From an uncultured Cycloclasticus sp. (GTDB lineage Bacteria > Pseudomonadota > Gammaproteobacteria > Methylococcales > Cycloclasticaceae), in NCBI GenBank assembly GCA_913057515.1, contig CAJXOJ010000006.1, forward strand, positions 25,464-89,463: DNA of 64,000 bases, written 5' to 3'. A program made the translations under genes and the position numbers. The notes under the pieces were generated by a model. It saw only the letters and a list, made by a program, of their open reading frames with translations, was not told where the DNA came from and ran no database searches. Of this stretch, positions 34,568 to 43,804 are shown in pieces; position 1 is the first letter of the stretch, and each line of letters opens with the position of its first letter.

Positions 34568-34588
34568 CTATTTTTTAACCAAAAATAG
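34568..34588. promoter_or_regulatory. Inverted repeat between divergent DAHP synthase and HDOD genes
   Basis: CTATTTTT (34568–34575) and AAAAATAG (34581–34588) form a perfect 8-base inverted repeat with a 5-base spacer, in the 144-base AT-rich gap between two divergent genes. It could be an operator or a chance feature of AT-rich DNA. It does not match a regulator box I can name. Confidence 0.25.
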
Positions 34589-34620
34589 ACCAAATATTAT
34601 CAGTTTTATAAGGAAAGGGA

Positions 34621-35457
34621 ATGATGGAAGGGAAATACGAGGAGATTTTTCAGAAAGTTTGTAAAAACAAATCTTCATTGCCGGCGATACCGGATGCTGG
34701 GATTAAAATTTTATCGGCGCTCAATCATCCAAATGGTAATGCAAAGATGTTTGCGAAGGTAATTGAGAGTGATATGGGTTTGTCGGGATTTATTCTTAAA
34801 ACCACGCGTAGTTTACGATTTATGACTCGAGTGCCGCCTAAAAGTGTTGAGCAAGCGGTCGCATGAATGGGGATGCGGGAAACGTATCAATTATCCCTTA
34901 GTTTTTTGTCGAGATCCGTTTTTCGTTCGCCGAATAAACAAATTGAAGGATATATCAAAGAGGCTTATAAGCTCTCTACGAAGGTGGCGGTGATCTCATA
35001 TTTTTTAGCAGGAAAAGTAAAAGGGGTGGCACCGGGCGATGCAATGTTGGCGGGGCTTTTTCAAGATATTGGCGTGCCATCTATTTTAGCTACATTAGAG
35101 GAGTACCCAGATATATTACAAGACCCTCAGAAGAGAAGAGCATGTATTGATACGCTGGCGCCTAAAGTTGGGGCGATGATTATGAAGCAATGGGGTTTTG
35201 ATGAAATGGTTGATGTGGTTAATAGTCGAAAGAACTGGTTGTTAGATAATGAGACAGCAGGGCTGGCAGAACTGGTGTTAATTGCACGTGTCCATGCGGC
35301 CATTGGAACGGCTGAATTTAGGGAGTGCCCGCCGTTGTTTAAAATAGCTGCTTTTCAGAAGTTGAATTTAGGTGAGTTAGGGCCAGACAATACATTGCAA
35401 ACACTGAATGACTCAAAGGATGAGTTGGCTGAAATGGAACGTTTGTTGACAGCGTAA
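34621..35457 (+). pseudogene. HDOD-domain protein interrupted by an in-frame TGA
   Basis: Two open frames in the same register, 34621–34866 (81 residues) and 34867–35457 (196 residues), are separated only by TGA at 34864–34866. Together they make a standard HDOD protein of about 278 residues: SLPAIPDAGIKILSAL, SVEQAVA, then GMRETYQLSLSF, KVAVISYFLAGK and the degenerate HD region GLFQDIG. In family members the segment reads like AVARLGM, so the TGA replaces one residue, plausibly Arg CGA after a single C-to-T change. HDOD proteins are signalling scaffolds linked to c-di-GMP and motility. It may be a recent pseudogene, two polypeptides restarted at the adjacent ATG, or a sequencing error. AAGGAAAGGG precedes the first ATG. 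Confidence 0.75.
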
Positions 35458-35541
35458 TTAATGATATTCATTCATGTTGTTTTAATAAAAGCTTGCTACT
35501 ATCTCAATATGTGAAGTGTATGCTTAAGGGGAGTAAAGGTT

Positions 35542-37437
35542 ATGGGAACATTATTAAAAGTTTTTGGTGGGTTAGTTTTATTATTGCTTGTCGCTATTAT
35601 TGTTGTACCACTAGTTGTCGACCCGAATGATTACCGTGAAGAAATTCAATCGGTTGTTAAAGAAAAAACAGGGCGTGATTTATCGATAAATGGTGACCTT
35701 AGCTTATCCATATTTCCTTGGGTCGGGATCGGTATTAATGATGTCAGTCTAAGTAATGCGCCGGGCTTTAAAGCGGATCATTTTGCAGACATTAAAGAAG
35801 CAAGTGTAAAAGTTAAGTTGTTACCGTTGCTTGGTCGAAAAGTTGAGGTGAGTACGGTTGTTTTAAACGGACTGTATTTAAATCTTGCTAAGGACCGCAC
35901 AGGTAAAACCAACTGGGATGATATGGCTTCATCATCGGTAGACAATGGCGAAAAACCGAGTGATATTGATGCTGATGAAACCTCGAGCGCAGCTTTAGGC
36001 GCTCTAGCGGTTGGAGGGCTGCAAATTATAGATGCAAATATTGCGTGGGATGATGCTAGCAAAGGTGAGCAATACCATCTTGCTGATTTAGATTTAACTA
36101 CAGATGCATTATCGATAGGCTCGCCAATGGGCATTGATTTAGCATTTACCATCGATAGTAGTAAACCAAAAGCGACCGTGCGCTTGAAGCTTAATGGTGA
36201 TTTGGTCATTAATTCAGCGCTAAATAAATTTGATTTCGAAGACTTGACGTTAGCGATTGATGCGGCGGGTGAGCCTATTCCTAATGGTGCGATGAAGGTT
36301 GATATAGCCAGTCACTTGATTGCTGATTTAGCTGGATCGGGCAGCCTAACTTTAAACCCAGTGACGATTCAGTTTGATGACTCCACTTTATCGGGTAATG
36401 CATCGGTTAATAATTTTGATAAGCCAGCAGTCACCTTTGATTTGGCAGTTGATACGATAAATGTTGATCATTATCTACCTAAAACAACAGAAAATAGTAG
36501 CAAAGGAAACGGTACTAATAGCGCTTCTGTTCCACCCCCTGCGGCAGCAGCATTAATTCCTGTAGAAACCATTAGGAACTTAAACATTAATGGTTTGTTT
36601 AAGGTGCAATCGTTGATTGTTAATGGTTTAACAGCGCAGGAAGCCAGTGTAAAAGTTATTGCAAAGAATGGCGTGTTGAACTCGGAGCAGAGTGTTAAGA
36701 AATTTTATAATGGTAGCTATGAGGGTAAAACAACCGTCGATGCTCGCCAAAATACACCGATTATTAGCCTTAAAGAGCAGGTAACGGGGGTTAATATAGA
36801 ACCGTTGTTGGATGACCTGATGGGGGAATCTAAGATTTCTGGTGTGGCCAATATCAAAGCAGCGTTAACCACACGCGGCAATACAGTACCCGCGTTTAAG
36901 TCTGCTTTGAATGGTACGGCAGAGTTCAGTTTTAAAGACGGTAAGGTAAAAGGTATTGATGTAGCAGCGTTAATAAAGCAAGGAGAGGCTGTGCTTGATG
37001 GTGATGTATCTGCGATGACAACCCAAGGCAGTGGTGAAACAGCGTTTGCAAATATGTCTGGTTCGGCGCAAATAACGAATGGTTTGGTTAAAAATCAAGA
37101 TTTGTTGATAGCTTCGCCCTTAATTAATATCAAGGGAGAGGGGACGGCAAATTTAGTCACTGAGGCATTAGACTATCGGTTAAATTTGCAAAGGACAAAA
37201 GCACTGAGTGAAACCGAGCAAGCAGATGAAAAAGACCTTAAAAATGTATTGATTCCGGTGAATGTGTCTGGAACATTTGCAAAACCAAGCATTAAGGTTG
37301 ATGCGAAAGCGATTGTACTCGATACGCAAAAAGAAAAGATTGATGAAAAGAAAGCAGAGCTAAAAGAAAAACTTGATGAGAAAGTTGGGGATAAGCTAAA
37401 AGGCCCAGCGGGTGATTTATTAAAAAGCCTGTTTTAA
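35542..37437 (+). CDS. AsmA family protein
   Basis: A 631-residue protein with one N-terminal membrane anchor (about residues 5–27) and a large periplasmic part of repeated beta-strands. AsmA hallmarks are the N-terminal [47 protein letters not shown] and a C-terminal [15 protein letters not shown] region followed by [15 protein letters not shown] repeats. Family members are thought to take part in lipid traffic to the outer membrane. The C terminus is a Lys/Glu/Asp-rich helix. GGGG lies about 9 bases before the ATG. The 3' end overlaps the coding-like upstream part of mutY. Confidence 0.88.
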   Translation: MGTLLKVFGGLVLLLLVAIIVVPLVVDPNDYREEIQSVVKEKTGRDLSINGDLSLSIFPWVGIGINDVSLSNAPGFKADHFADIKEASVKVKLLPLLGRKVEVSTVVLNGLYLNLAKDRTGKTNWDDMASSSVDNGEKPSDIDADETSSAALGALAVGGLQIIDANIAWDDASKGEQYHLADLDLTTDALSIGSPMGIDLAFTIDSSKPKATVRLKLNGDLVINSALNKFDFEDLTLAIDAAGEPIPNGAMKVDIASHLIADLAGSGSLTLNPVTIQFDDSTLSGNASVNNFDKPAVTFDLAVDTINVDHYLPKTTENSSKGNGTNSASVPPPAAAALIPVETIRNLNINGLFKVQSLIVNGLTAQEASVKVIAKNGVLNSEQSVKKFYNGSYEGKTTVDARQNTPIISLKEQVTGVNIEPLLDDLMGESKISGVANIKAALTTRGNTVPAFKSALNGTAEFSFKDGKVKGIDVAALIKQGEAVLDGDVSAMTTQGSGETAFANMSGSAQITNGLVKNQDLLIASPLINIKGEGTANLVTEALDYRLNLQRTKALSETEQADEKDLKNVLIPVNVSGTFAKPSIKVDAKAIVLDTQKEKIDEKKAELKEKLDEKVGDKLKGPAGDLLKSLF

Positions 37438-37460
37438 CCCAGCAAACTGAAGAGCTTTCG

Positions 37461-38510
37461 GTAGGGCCTGAGTATTTTCAGGCCCTTGTTCTAGGCTGGT
37501 TTGATTTACACGGCAGGAAAAGCTTGCCTTGGCAGCTGCCTCCAGAGCCATACCGTGTCTGGTTGTCTGAGATCATGCTGCAACAGACGCAAGTCACAAC
37601 CGTCATACCGTACTTTGAGCGCTTTATTCAGCATTTCCCAAACATTGATGTGTTGGCAAAAGCACCATTAGATGACGTGCTGCATTATTGGTCAGGTTTA
37701 GGTTATTACGCGCGAGCAAGAAACCTTCACAAAACAGCCGTTATTATTGCGCAAGAGCATAAGGGGCGTTTCCCTGAGACAGTGGCAGAACTTGTTGATT
37801 TGCCCGGCATTGGTCGTTCTACGGCTGGTGCTATAGCCAGTTTATCAATGGGTCAGTCAGAAGCTATTCTGGATGGTAATGTAAAGCGCGTTCTATGCCG
37901 TTTTTTTGCCATTCAAGGTTGGTCTGGAAGTACTGCGATTTTAAAGCGTTTATGGGATATTTCAGAGCAGTTAACGCCTAAGGAGCGAGCTGGGAATTAT
38001 AACCAGGCGATGATGGATTTAGGCGCCACGGTTTGTAAACGATCAAAACCTGATTGTTCGCAATGCCCTTTAAAGGCAGATTGTTTAGCGTTAAAGAAAA
38101 ACTTGGTGCAAGAGCTACCAACAGCAAAAAAACGAATGAGCTTACCGGTAAAGAAACGCTATTGGCTGGTTTCAAAAAATGGGCAAGAAGTGTTATTAAA
38201 GCAAAGGCCGCCAGCAGGTTTATGGGGTGGCTTATGGGTGTTTCCTGAGTTTGAAACGTATGATGAATTAGTTGCCTGGTGTGATGGCAATGGCACTGAT
38301 TTGAGAGGGGCAGAAAAGAGAGCTGAAAAACGTCACACATTTTCACATTATCACTTAGATTACACGCCCATCGTTTGTTCGCCACCGGTGAAACGAGCGA
38401 AAGTTGAAGAAGATAATAAATCCAGCTGGTATGAAATAAACAGCCATGTGAAAATAGGCCTCCCAAAACCGGTGAGTGAATTAATTGCTCAGCTAACGAA
38501 TGAATCATAA
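37461..38510 (+). CDS. mutY: Adenine DNA glycosylase MutY, start codon uncertain
   Basis: Removes adenine mispaired with 8-oxoguanine. Seen are EIMLQQTQV (catalytic Glu), the helix-hairpin-helix [27 protein letters not shown] with the catalytic Asp, the 4Fe-4S loop C-x6-C-x2-C-x5-C (about 38035–38085), and a C-terminal NUDIX-like domain. The first legal start in frame is TTG at 37524, but family-conserved residues lie upstream: [21 protein letters not shown]. The frame is open back to a TGA at 37413. Residues align so that the usual initiator Met would be GTA at 37461, the boundary used here. Only ATT at 37419 is a rare start candidate. The upstream coding sequence begins close behind asmA. 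Confidence 0.88.
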   Translation, partial: VGPEYFQALVLGWFDLHGRKSLPWQLPPEPYRVWLSEIMLQQTQVTTVIPYFERFIQHFPNIDVLAKAPLDDVLHYWSGLGYYARARNLHKTAVIIAQEHKGRFPETVAELVDLPGIGRSTAGAIASLSMGQSEAILDGNVKRVLCRFFAIQGWSGSTAILKRLWDISEQLTPKERAGNYNQAMMDLGATVCKRSKPDCSQCPLKADCLALKKNLVQELPTAKKRMSLPVKKRYWLVSKNGQEVLLKQRPPAGLWGGLWVFPEFETYDELVAWCDGNGTDLRGAEKRAEKRHTFSHYHLDYTPIVCSPPVKRAKVEEDNKSSWYEINSHVKIGLPKPVSELIAQLTNES

Positions 38511-38524
38511 ACAGAGTTAATACT

Positions 38525-38785
38525 ATGTACTGTCAAAAATTAAAACGCGAAGCCGATGCCATAGAAAAATCCCCTTTTCCAGGTGAGCTTGGCGAAAGAA
38601 TTATGCAAAATATATCCAAAGAAGCGTGGCAAATGTGGCTGGGGCAGCAAACGATGATTATTAATGAAAATAGATTAACGCCGTTTGAGCCCGAAGCACG
38701 TGCCTTATTAAAGGCAGAAATGGAGAAATTTCTATTCAGTGACGACGCGCAAGCACCAGAAGGTTACGTTCCGACCACTAAATAA
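38525..38785 (+). CDS. yggX: YggX, Fe(II) trafficking/oxidative-protection protein
   Basis: An 86-residue cytoplasmic protein of the YggX family, linked in Salmonella and E. coli to iron handling and protection of Fe-S clusters from superoxide. It has the conserved cysteine at position 3 (MYCQKLKREA), FPGELGERIMQNISKEAWQMWLGQQTMIINE and a terminal APEGYVPT. It follows mutY, itself a 4Fe-4S enzyme, by 14 bases; this mutY–yggX pairing is also found in E. coli. No unusual features. Confidence 0.94.
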   Translation: MYCQKLKREADAIEKSPFPGELGERIMQNISKEAWQMWLGQQTMIINENRLTPFEPEARALLKAEMEKFLFSDDAQAPEGYVPTTK

Positions 38786-38805
38786 CAGCATTTTTAATAA
38801 CCTTC

Positions 38806-38834
38806 TTGACTAAATGTGCGTGCCGCTGTTTAAT
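38806..38834 (+). promoter_or_regulatory. Sigma-70 promoter for tRNA-Phe
   Basis: TTGACT (38806–38811) and TTTAAT (38829–38834) are exactly 17 bases apart. The predicted start lies about 12 bases before the mature tRNA. The sequence after the -10 (ACGCGACC) is GC-rich, as in stringently controlled stable-RNA promoters. Confidence 0.7.
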
Positions 38835-38853
38835 ACGCGACCACATCTTAGAT

Positions 38854-38929
38854 GCCCAGATAGCTCAGTCGGTAGAGCAGTGGACTGAAAATCCTCGTGT
38901 CGATGGTTCGAATCCGTCTCTGGGCACCA
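38854..38929 (+). tRNA. tRNA-Phe (GAA)
   Basis: A 76-base cloverleaf. The acceptor arms GCCCAGA and TCTGGGC pair fully, the discriminator is A, and CCA is encoded. The D arm is AGCTCAGTCGGTAGAGC, the anticodon loop CTGAAAA gives anticodon GAA, and the T arm contains GGTTCGAATCC. It is followed by a terminator, and no neighbouring tRNA was seen. Confidence 0.97.
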
Positions 38930-38937
38930 TTTGTTAT

Positions 38938-38974
38938 AAAACCTCAGCTGCTTTTGTAGCTGGGGTTTTTTTAT
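38938..38974 (+). terminator. Rho-independent terminator after tRNA-Phe
   Basis: The arms AAACCTCAGCT and AGCTGGGGTTT pair over 11 positions with one T–G wobble. The loop is short and a run of T residues follows. It begins nine bases after the encoded CCA. Confidence 0.9.
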
Positions 38975-38975
38975 G

Positions 38976-39686
38976 AGGCCTTGTTTTACTCTTTGGGAGT
39001 GTAGAAGGCTTAAACACGAAGGGTCTCAACTTGAAGCGTTTTTTTATTTATAAAAAAACCAATAATTAAACTGGATGGTGATTCTTTAAAGTCGGCAGAC
39101 TTTAGGTAGTCGGTTAATTTAAAGATCACTGTGCTGTCTTGCCCCGACTAACTCCACCCTCTTGCTGGATAATTAACTAAGACTGTAGAGTTTAGGTCTT
39201 TGTCTAGTTTAATGGCTATTTTAGCGTTATCTTTTTTGAATATAACTAACGCAGTACACCGTTTTACTTAAGTGAAAGAGGGCTTTAGTCCGGCTGCGCG
39301 CGGCGATGGCAATTTTGCCATAACCTAGAATAAAGAGACCATACAGGATTAACAGCTTGCTATGACCTGATCATCGTGGTTACAGATTTGCAATCTGGTG
39401 TACTGGCATCAGAGGTTAAAAAATAATAACTGATGAAAGTGTAATAACCTGTTGCTCTGTCGCTTCCACTATTAGGTGAGTGCAAGCGAAAATAGCGATT
39501 ACTGATTAGTATACCTTGTTAATTAAGAAGCCTATGTTTTCCCAATAATCGCTAGTAAATCAAAAATATAAAATAGGCTAACTATTAAATGTACTATCAA
39601 GAATGAGGCGCACTTGGAAGTAAACAGTTGTGTGCTAGACTTAAAACCTAAGTGTTTTATTTTACTTCAACTGAGTGAGTTAATAC
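38976..39686. other. Gene-free stretch with several inverted repeats
   Basis: About 710 bases without a plausible gene; all frames are broken by frequent stops. It contains a nested inverted repeat at 39078–39129, the hairpin ATGGCAA–TT–TTGCCAT at 39306–39321, CAGATT–TGC–AATCTG at 39383–39397, and TAGCGATTA (39493–39501) facing TAATCGCTA (39546–39554). It must carry the promoter of the DUF1302 gene, but I found no convincing sigma-70 or sigma-54 site. It could hold a small RNA, a long leader or a decayed element. Confidence 0.5.
39078..39129. repeat. Nested inverted repeat
   Basis: The outer arms GTGATTCTTTAAA (39078–39090) and TTTAAAGATCAC (39118–39129) pair over 12 positions with one bulged T. 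Inside lies a second perfect hairpin, AAAGTC–GGCA–GACTTT (39088–39103), which shares three bases with the left outer arm, so the two structures compete. GTCGG occurs twice, at 39091 and near 39109. No T-run follows, so it is not a simple terminator. Confidence 0.6.
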
Positions 39687-41330
39687 GTGCTGAAAATAAT
39701 AGTGCTTAAATCTATATTTGTATTAATGGTTAGCACGCTTTTTTATGCTACACATTCTAGTGCTTTTAGCTTTCATCACGGTGGCCTGAAGGGCAACCTT
39801 GATACCGATTTGACCTATGGCCTTTCAATCCGTACAGAAGATGCTGACAGCGATAACTTAAATGCTTATGGCAATCGAAACTTTAAGCAAGCCGGTGATT
39901 TATTTAGTCACAGCATTAGAGGCTCTAGTGCGCTTAGTTTGAGTTACAAAAATACAGGGCTATTACTCCGCGGCAACTATTATTATGATGCTCAGTATGA
40001 TCAAGAGGCGCTCGCAGAGGATGCAAAAGATATACTTGTTACACATTTATCGATAACCGATGCATTCATTTATGGTTATTTTGGGCCTGATGAGCAAGTT
40101 AATATTCGCTTGGGTAAGCAAGTTATTAGCTGGGGAGAAAATACCTTTATTCAAGGTGCCTTAAATGACATTAATACTTTGGATATCAACCAACTTAGAC
40201 AGCCAGGCAGCGCCTTAAAGGATGCCTTTATTGGTACTCGGGCGGCTTATGCTTCATGGAATATCAACTCCTTATGGATGTTGGAATCGTTTTATTTATT
40301 TGATTTTGCGGCTATCCAAACTGATCCCGCAGGGGCTTTTTTTGCAACACTAGATGCGATTGGCGATGGCGGTGGCTATGATGCTGCAGGGGATGGTGTT
40401 TTAGATGGAGCATGCCAATCACCCGATGGGCTTTCTTGTGGCTTAGCAGGGCTTGTTAGAGCAGGCAACAAATATGCTAAGGGTGGGCAATATGGCTTTG
40501 CATTAAGGAGGTTCTTTCCGAATCTATTTAATGGCAGTGAGTTGGCTGTGTATTATCAAAACTTACATGATCATTTGCCCACGATTTCTTCTTATTATGG
40601 TGAAGGGCAATTCTTTCTCGAGTATGTGGAAAATATTGAGCGATTTGGTATTTCTTTTAATACCAACATTTCAAAATGGTCCATTAGCGGCGAATATAGT
40701 TTACGCAAAGACGCACCTATACAACTCACCGATGCCATATTAGTTGCAAATATCGGCGGTATTGCCGTTGGTCAATGTGCATTAGGGTCATGCGCGCTCG
40801 GACAAAAAGTGAGCGGTTATGACACATTAGATCGACATCAGATACAAATGACATTTCAGCGCAATTGGGGAGTTAACTACACCTTAGGGGCTAATGATAG
40901 TTCGAGTATTATAGAGGCCGCTTATGGCTGGTTAGACGACAGACCGCATAATGTCGTTTTAGACGCCTCTATTACCGGACCGGCTAGAACATTATTTAAT
41001 TCAAATGTTAGTGACCACTTTTGGGGCTTTCAGATGTTACACAGCCTTACATACAATGGAGCCTTATTTAGAGTCGTTAATTTATCTCCCTATGTTGCGC
41101 TACAGTACGATGTGGAAGGTGTTTCCAATGAAATTTCTCCAGTCTTTATTGAGGATAGGAAGGCGCTTACCTTGGGCCTAAACTTTAGTTATGGCAGTGA
41201 AACTATTACTGGCGGACTGAGTTGGACGATGTATGATGGCTCCAATGCTTTAGTCAACGAAGGCGGTGGTCGATTAAACAATGCCACCGACAGGGACTTT
41301 ATTCAAGCGAACATTAGTTATGCTTTTTAA
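39687..41330 (+). CDS. DUF1302 outer-membrane beta-barrel protein
   Basis: A 547-residue DUF1302 family protein. A signal peptide (about residues 1–26, ending HSSA) is followed by alternating polar/hydrophobic strands, and it ends with the aromatic ISYAF expected of outer-membrane barrels. Family-like segments are NLDTDLTYGLSIRT, RLGKQVISWGENTF and ALNDINTLDINQLRQPG. DUF1302 genes are usually followed by DUF1329 genes, as here, and occur beside hydrophobic-compound degradation genes in other proteobacteria; a porin or uptake role is inference. Residues about 220–250 are rich in Gly/Asp with a short cysteine pair. GTG start; upstream lies the gene-free stretch. Confidence 0.85.
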   Translation: MLKIIVLKSIFVLMVSTLFYATHSSAFSFHHGGLKGNLDTDLTYGLSIRTEDADSDNLNAYGNRNFKQAGDLFSHSIRGSSALSLSYKNTGLLLRGNYYYDAQYDQEALAEDAKDILVTHLSITDAFIYGYFGPDEQVNIRLGKQVISWGENTFIQGALNDINTLDINQLRQPGSALKDAFIGTRAAYASWNINSLWMLESFYLFDFAAIQTDPAGAFFATLDAIGDGGGYDAAGDGVLDGACQSPDGLSCGLAGLVRAGNKYAKGGQYGFALRRFFPNLFNGSELAVYYQNLHDHLPTISSYYGEGQFFLEYVENIERFGISFNTNISKWSISGEYSLRKDAPIQLTDAILVANIGGIAVGQCALGSCALGQKVSGYDTLDRHQIQMTFQRNWGVNYTLGANDSSSIIEAAYGWLDDRPHNVVLDASITGPARTLFNSNVSDHFWGFQMLHSLTYNGALFRVVNLSPYVALQYDVEGVSNEISPVFIEDRKALTLGLNFSYGSETITGGLSWTMYDGSNALVNEGGGRLNNATDRDFIQANISYAF

Positions 41331-41361
41331 ACTTTTAACTCAGCAGATAGGATTCTTGATA

Positions 41362-42822
41362 ATGACGTTACTCAACAACTTAAAAAAACGTCGCTTTTTA
41401 ATCGCTGTCTGCCTTATTTTTCCTACCATGGCAATGGCAGAGTTAAGCCTAGAAGACTTGTCTCGGCTAGGCATTGAAGGCACTGAATTAACGCCTATGG
41501 GGGCTATTCGTGCCGGTAATAAAGAAGGCACTATTCCTGCGTGGAGTAGTGAGCCAGCGAAGAACCTAAATGCTGGCGATCAAAGCAGTTTGGCTGACCC
41601 ATTTGCCGATGAACAGCCTTTGTTTCGTATTACGGCTGACAATTACACCCGCTACCAAGACAAGCTTACCCCGGGCCAAATTGCTTTATTTAAGACCTAC
41701 CCCGATAGCTTTTTTATGAATATTTATCCAAGCCATAGAACTGCGGCCTACGACAAATGGGTTTACGAGGCAACATTAGCACAAGCTAAAAATATCAAGA
41801 TATGCCCTGAGTTTGCGAGTGAAAACAAGGCCTGCCTAGTTGACCAGATTGATGGCGGCGGCGTACCTTTCCCCATCCCTAAAACAGGTATTGAGGCTAT
41901 TTGGAGCCACTTTTTAGCCTTTCGTGAGCGATCTATTAATACCATGGTAAATGGTGCGCTAATTGATTACTTTGGCAAGAGAGTGGATGTTATTACTCAA
42001 TTACGCCAAGTTTGGCCATGGTGGGCAGCCGCTAATAGTCCATTGAAAAATGCACCTGTGCTGACTATTAAAGGGGGCGCCACTTTTTGTGGCTCACAAT
42101 TATTAGTGAAGCCTGTTCGTACCGCGGGCCTAGCCTTTGGTGCCTGTTTATATTCCAATAACATGGCTGCTCATGGTTATATGTACCTGCCGGGGCAACG
42201 TCGCGTGCGTAAAGCACCTGAAATTGGCTTTCATGACAGCCCTGCCTTTGGTTCAGATGGCCTGCTGCTAGTTGAAGACCGTTGGATGATGTGGTTTGGC
42301 GGCAGCCATTCACGATTCAATTATTCAGTGCCGATTAGGAAAGAGTTTTATGTGCCTTATAACAATAATCGACTCGCGCAAAAAGACACCTCTTTTGATG
42401 AGATTTTTGGGAAAAAACATCTGAATCAAGCACTGGTTCGCTATGAATTGCACCGTGCCTGGGTGGTAACGGCCACTTTGCGAGAGGGTGAAAAGGATTT
42501 ATATTCTCGCCAAACCGCCTATTTTGATGAAGATAGCTGGATGGCGCTGGCTAACGAAACCTATGACGAGCAGAAGCAACTCTGGCGTGTGGGTGAGCAA
42601 TATAATGCTTTTATACCTGGCTATAACCTTACGCGGGCTGTCGGTGACGTTCATATTGATTTAATTAATGGTCGGTACGCCAGCTATCCATTTTGGCAAT
42701 ACCAAACTAATGAACTAGAAGGATTTGGTCCACCTCGGATAACGGTAACAGACGATCAGCCGATTGACTTTAATGTTGATATTTTTACTCCTCAAGGCCT
42801 AAGACGGTTAGGCCGGCGTTAG
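41362..42822 (+). CDS. DUF1329 periplasmic/outer-membrane-associated protein
   Basis: A 486-residue DUF1329 family protein, the usual partner of DUF1302. The start is ATG 41362: it has AGGA about nine bases upstream and gives a clean signal peptide (MTLLNNLKKRRFLIAVCLI to AMA). The longer open frame from 41281 overlaps the DUF1302 gene and has no signal. Family features are LTPMGAIRAGNKEGTIPAW near the mature N terminus, APEIGFHDSPAFGSDGLL, YELHRAWVVTATLREGEKDLY and YDEQKQLWRVGEQY. DUF1329 resembles outer-membrane lipoprotein-sorting (LolB-like) folds, but its role is not established. It starts 31 bases after the DUF1302 stop, and 31 bases separate it from the next gene. Confidence 0.87.
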   Translation: MTLLNNLKKRRFLIAVCLIFPTMAMAELSLEDLSRLGIEGTELTPMGAIRAGNKEGTIPAWSSEPAKNLNAGDQSSLADPFADEQPLFRITADNYTRYQDKLTPGQIALFKTYPDSFFMNIYPSHRTAAYDKWVYEATLAQAKNIKICPEFASENKACLVDQIDGGGVPFPIPKTGIEAIWSHFLAFRERSINTMVNGALIDYFGKRVDVITQLRQVWPWWAAANSPLKNAPVLTIKGGATFCGSQLLVKPVRTAGLAFGACLYSNNMAAHGYMYLPGQRRVRKAPEIGFHDSPAFGSDGLLLVEDRWMMWFGGSHSRFNYSVPIRKEFYVPYNNNRLAQKDTSFDEIFGKKHLNQALVRYELHRAWVVTATLREGEKDLYSRQTAYFDEDSWMALANETYDEQKQLWRVGEQYNAFIPGYNLTRAVGDVHIDLINGRYASYPFWQYQTNELEGFGPPRITVTDDQPIDFNVDIFTPQGLRRLGRR

Positions 42823-42853
42823 AGTGACATTAACGACTTAACATATAAATCTG

Positions 42854-43804
42854 ATGAAAAAAAAACATGCTTTCAGTCATCTCGTTAAGGTACTTAAACG
42901 GGGGTTACAATGCTTTTCTCTTTCAGCAATGCTGGTACTGTTGAGTGCTTGTGGCAGCGAAGAGGATATACAGCAGGTCAGTTATGATGAACGCATAGAC
43001 CTTAATTTGTTACATCAACCGACTGATCGGGAATCAATTTATAGTTTTGCCATGCTTAAGGGCAGCGAACAGGACAGTAAAGCCCAGCAAGCTTTTGTTC
43101 GTTACCTATCTCGTGCCTCGGGTTATTCTTTTAAATTGGTTAACCTAGATAATGGTGCACAGATAGCCGAACAATTAGGAGATGATGAGGTGCAATTTGC
43201 CTTGTTAGGCATAGCGAGTCTACTCTCTTCGATAACCGAGTATGGTGTTCAACCTATTGCAAAAGCAGTGGTTCCTCGGCAGACAGCGGATGTGCAGGCA
43301 CATTTTGTTGTTTTATCGAACAGCCCTTTAAGTACACTGGGGGACATCAAGGGTTACGTACTGGCTCTAGGTGATAAAAGCTCGCTATCTAGCGCAGTTT
43401 TACCATTAACCACATTAGCTAGTAGGGGTATTCCATTATCTGCATTAGCTCAACTTAGCTATACAGGCTCGAATCAGCAGTGTATCAGTGCTTTATTGAG
43501 TAGAGCCGCCGATGTCTGTGCTGTGCCGGCTGGCTTTGCTAAATCATACGTTGATAACCATCAAGTTCGTATACTGGAGGCATCTGACTCATATCCAAGC
43601 AATACGGTCGTTACTAATTTATACACAGAAGATGAGGTTCAGAAAAAGTTACTTCAAACTTTAGAAAACCTGCCACAAGTTTATAAGCAGCTCTCTTTAA
43701 ATGGTTCTAGGGTCCCACGTGAATTTTCAGCTATAAACAAGCGCCAGTTCAGCAAGCTAAGTGAAACCTTTAGCGGTTTAAGAATAAGCGAGCTAGGTCC
43801 TTAA
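42854..43804 (+). CDS. PhnD-like periplasmic binding lipoprotein
   Basis: A 316-residue lipoprotein. The lipobox LLSAC puts the lipidated Cys at 33, after a long basic/hydrophobic leader. The rest resembles phosphonate/phosphite/phosphate-type binding proteins (PhnD class): FAMLKGSEQDSKAQQAFVRYLSRASGYSFKL, then VQFALLGIASL, LGDIKGYVLALGDKSSLSS and ADVCAVPAGFAKSY. No ABC transporter genes are adjacent. Instead its stop directly abuts the start of a sensor kinase, so it is more likely the ligand-binding subunit of a signalling system. Ligand unknown. Confidence 0.8.
   Translation: MKKKHAFSHLVKVLKRGLQCFSLSAMLVLLSACGSEEDIQQVSYDERIDLNLLHQPTDRESIYSFAMLKGSEQDSKAQQAFVRYLSRASGYSFKLVNLDNGAQIAEQLGDDEVQFALLGIASLLSSITEYGVQPIAKAVVPRQTADVQAHFVVLSNSPLSTLGDIKGYVLALGDKSSLSSAVLPLTTLASRGIPLSALAQLSYTGSNQQCISALLSRAADVCAVPAGFAKSYVDNHQVRILEASDSYPSNTVVTNLYTEDEVQKKLLQTLENLPQVYKQLSLNGSRVPREFSAINKRQFSKLSETFSGLRISELGP

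Noticed and set aside
34864..34866. Selenocysteine or other recoding at the HDOD TGA
   Set aside because: HDOD proteins have no known selenocysteine at this site, the family residue is ordinary, and I saw no obvious stem-loop of the bacterial SECIS type just after the TGA. A nonsense mutation or sequence error is simpler.
37978..38508. Reverse-strand open frame of 176 codons over mutY
   Set aside because: It is antisense to conserved MutY motifs including the Fe-S loop, with no family resemblance or ribosome-binding site.
39369..39406. tRNA-like anticodon arm with a TGC-containing loop
   Set aside because: Only an anticodon-like hairpin is present. There are no matching D and T arms and no GGTTCGAATCC, so it is not a tRNA.
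41281..41361. Longer start for the DUF1329 gene inside the DUF1302 gene
   Set aside because: It would hide the signal peptide behind 27 extra residues, and the ATG at 41362 has a good ribosome-binding site.
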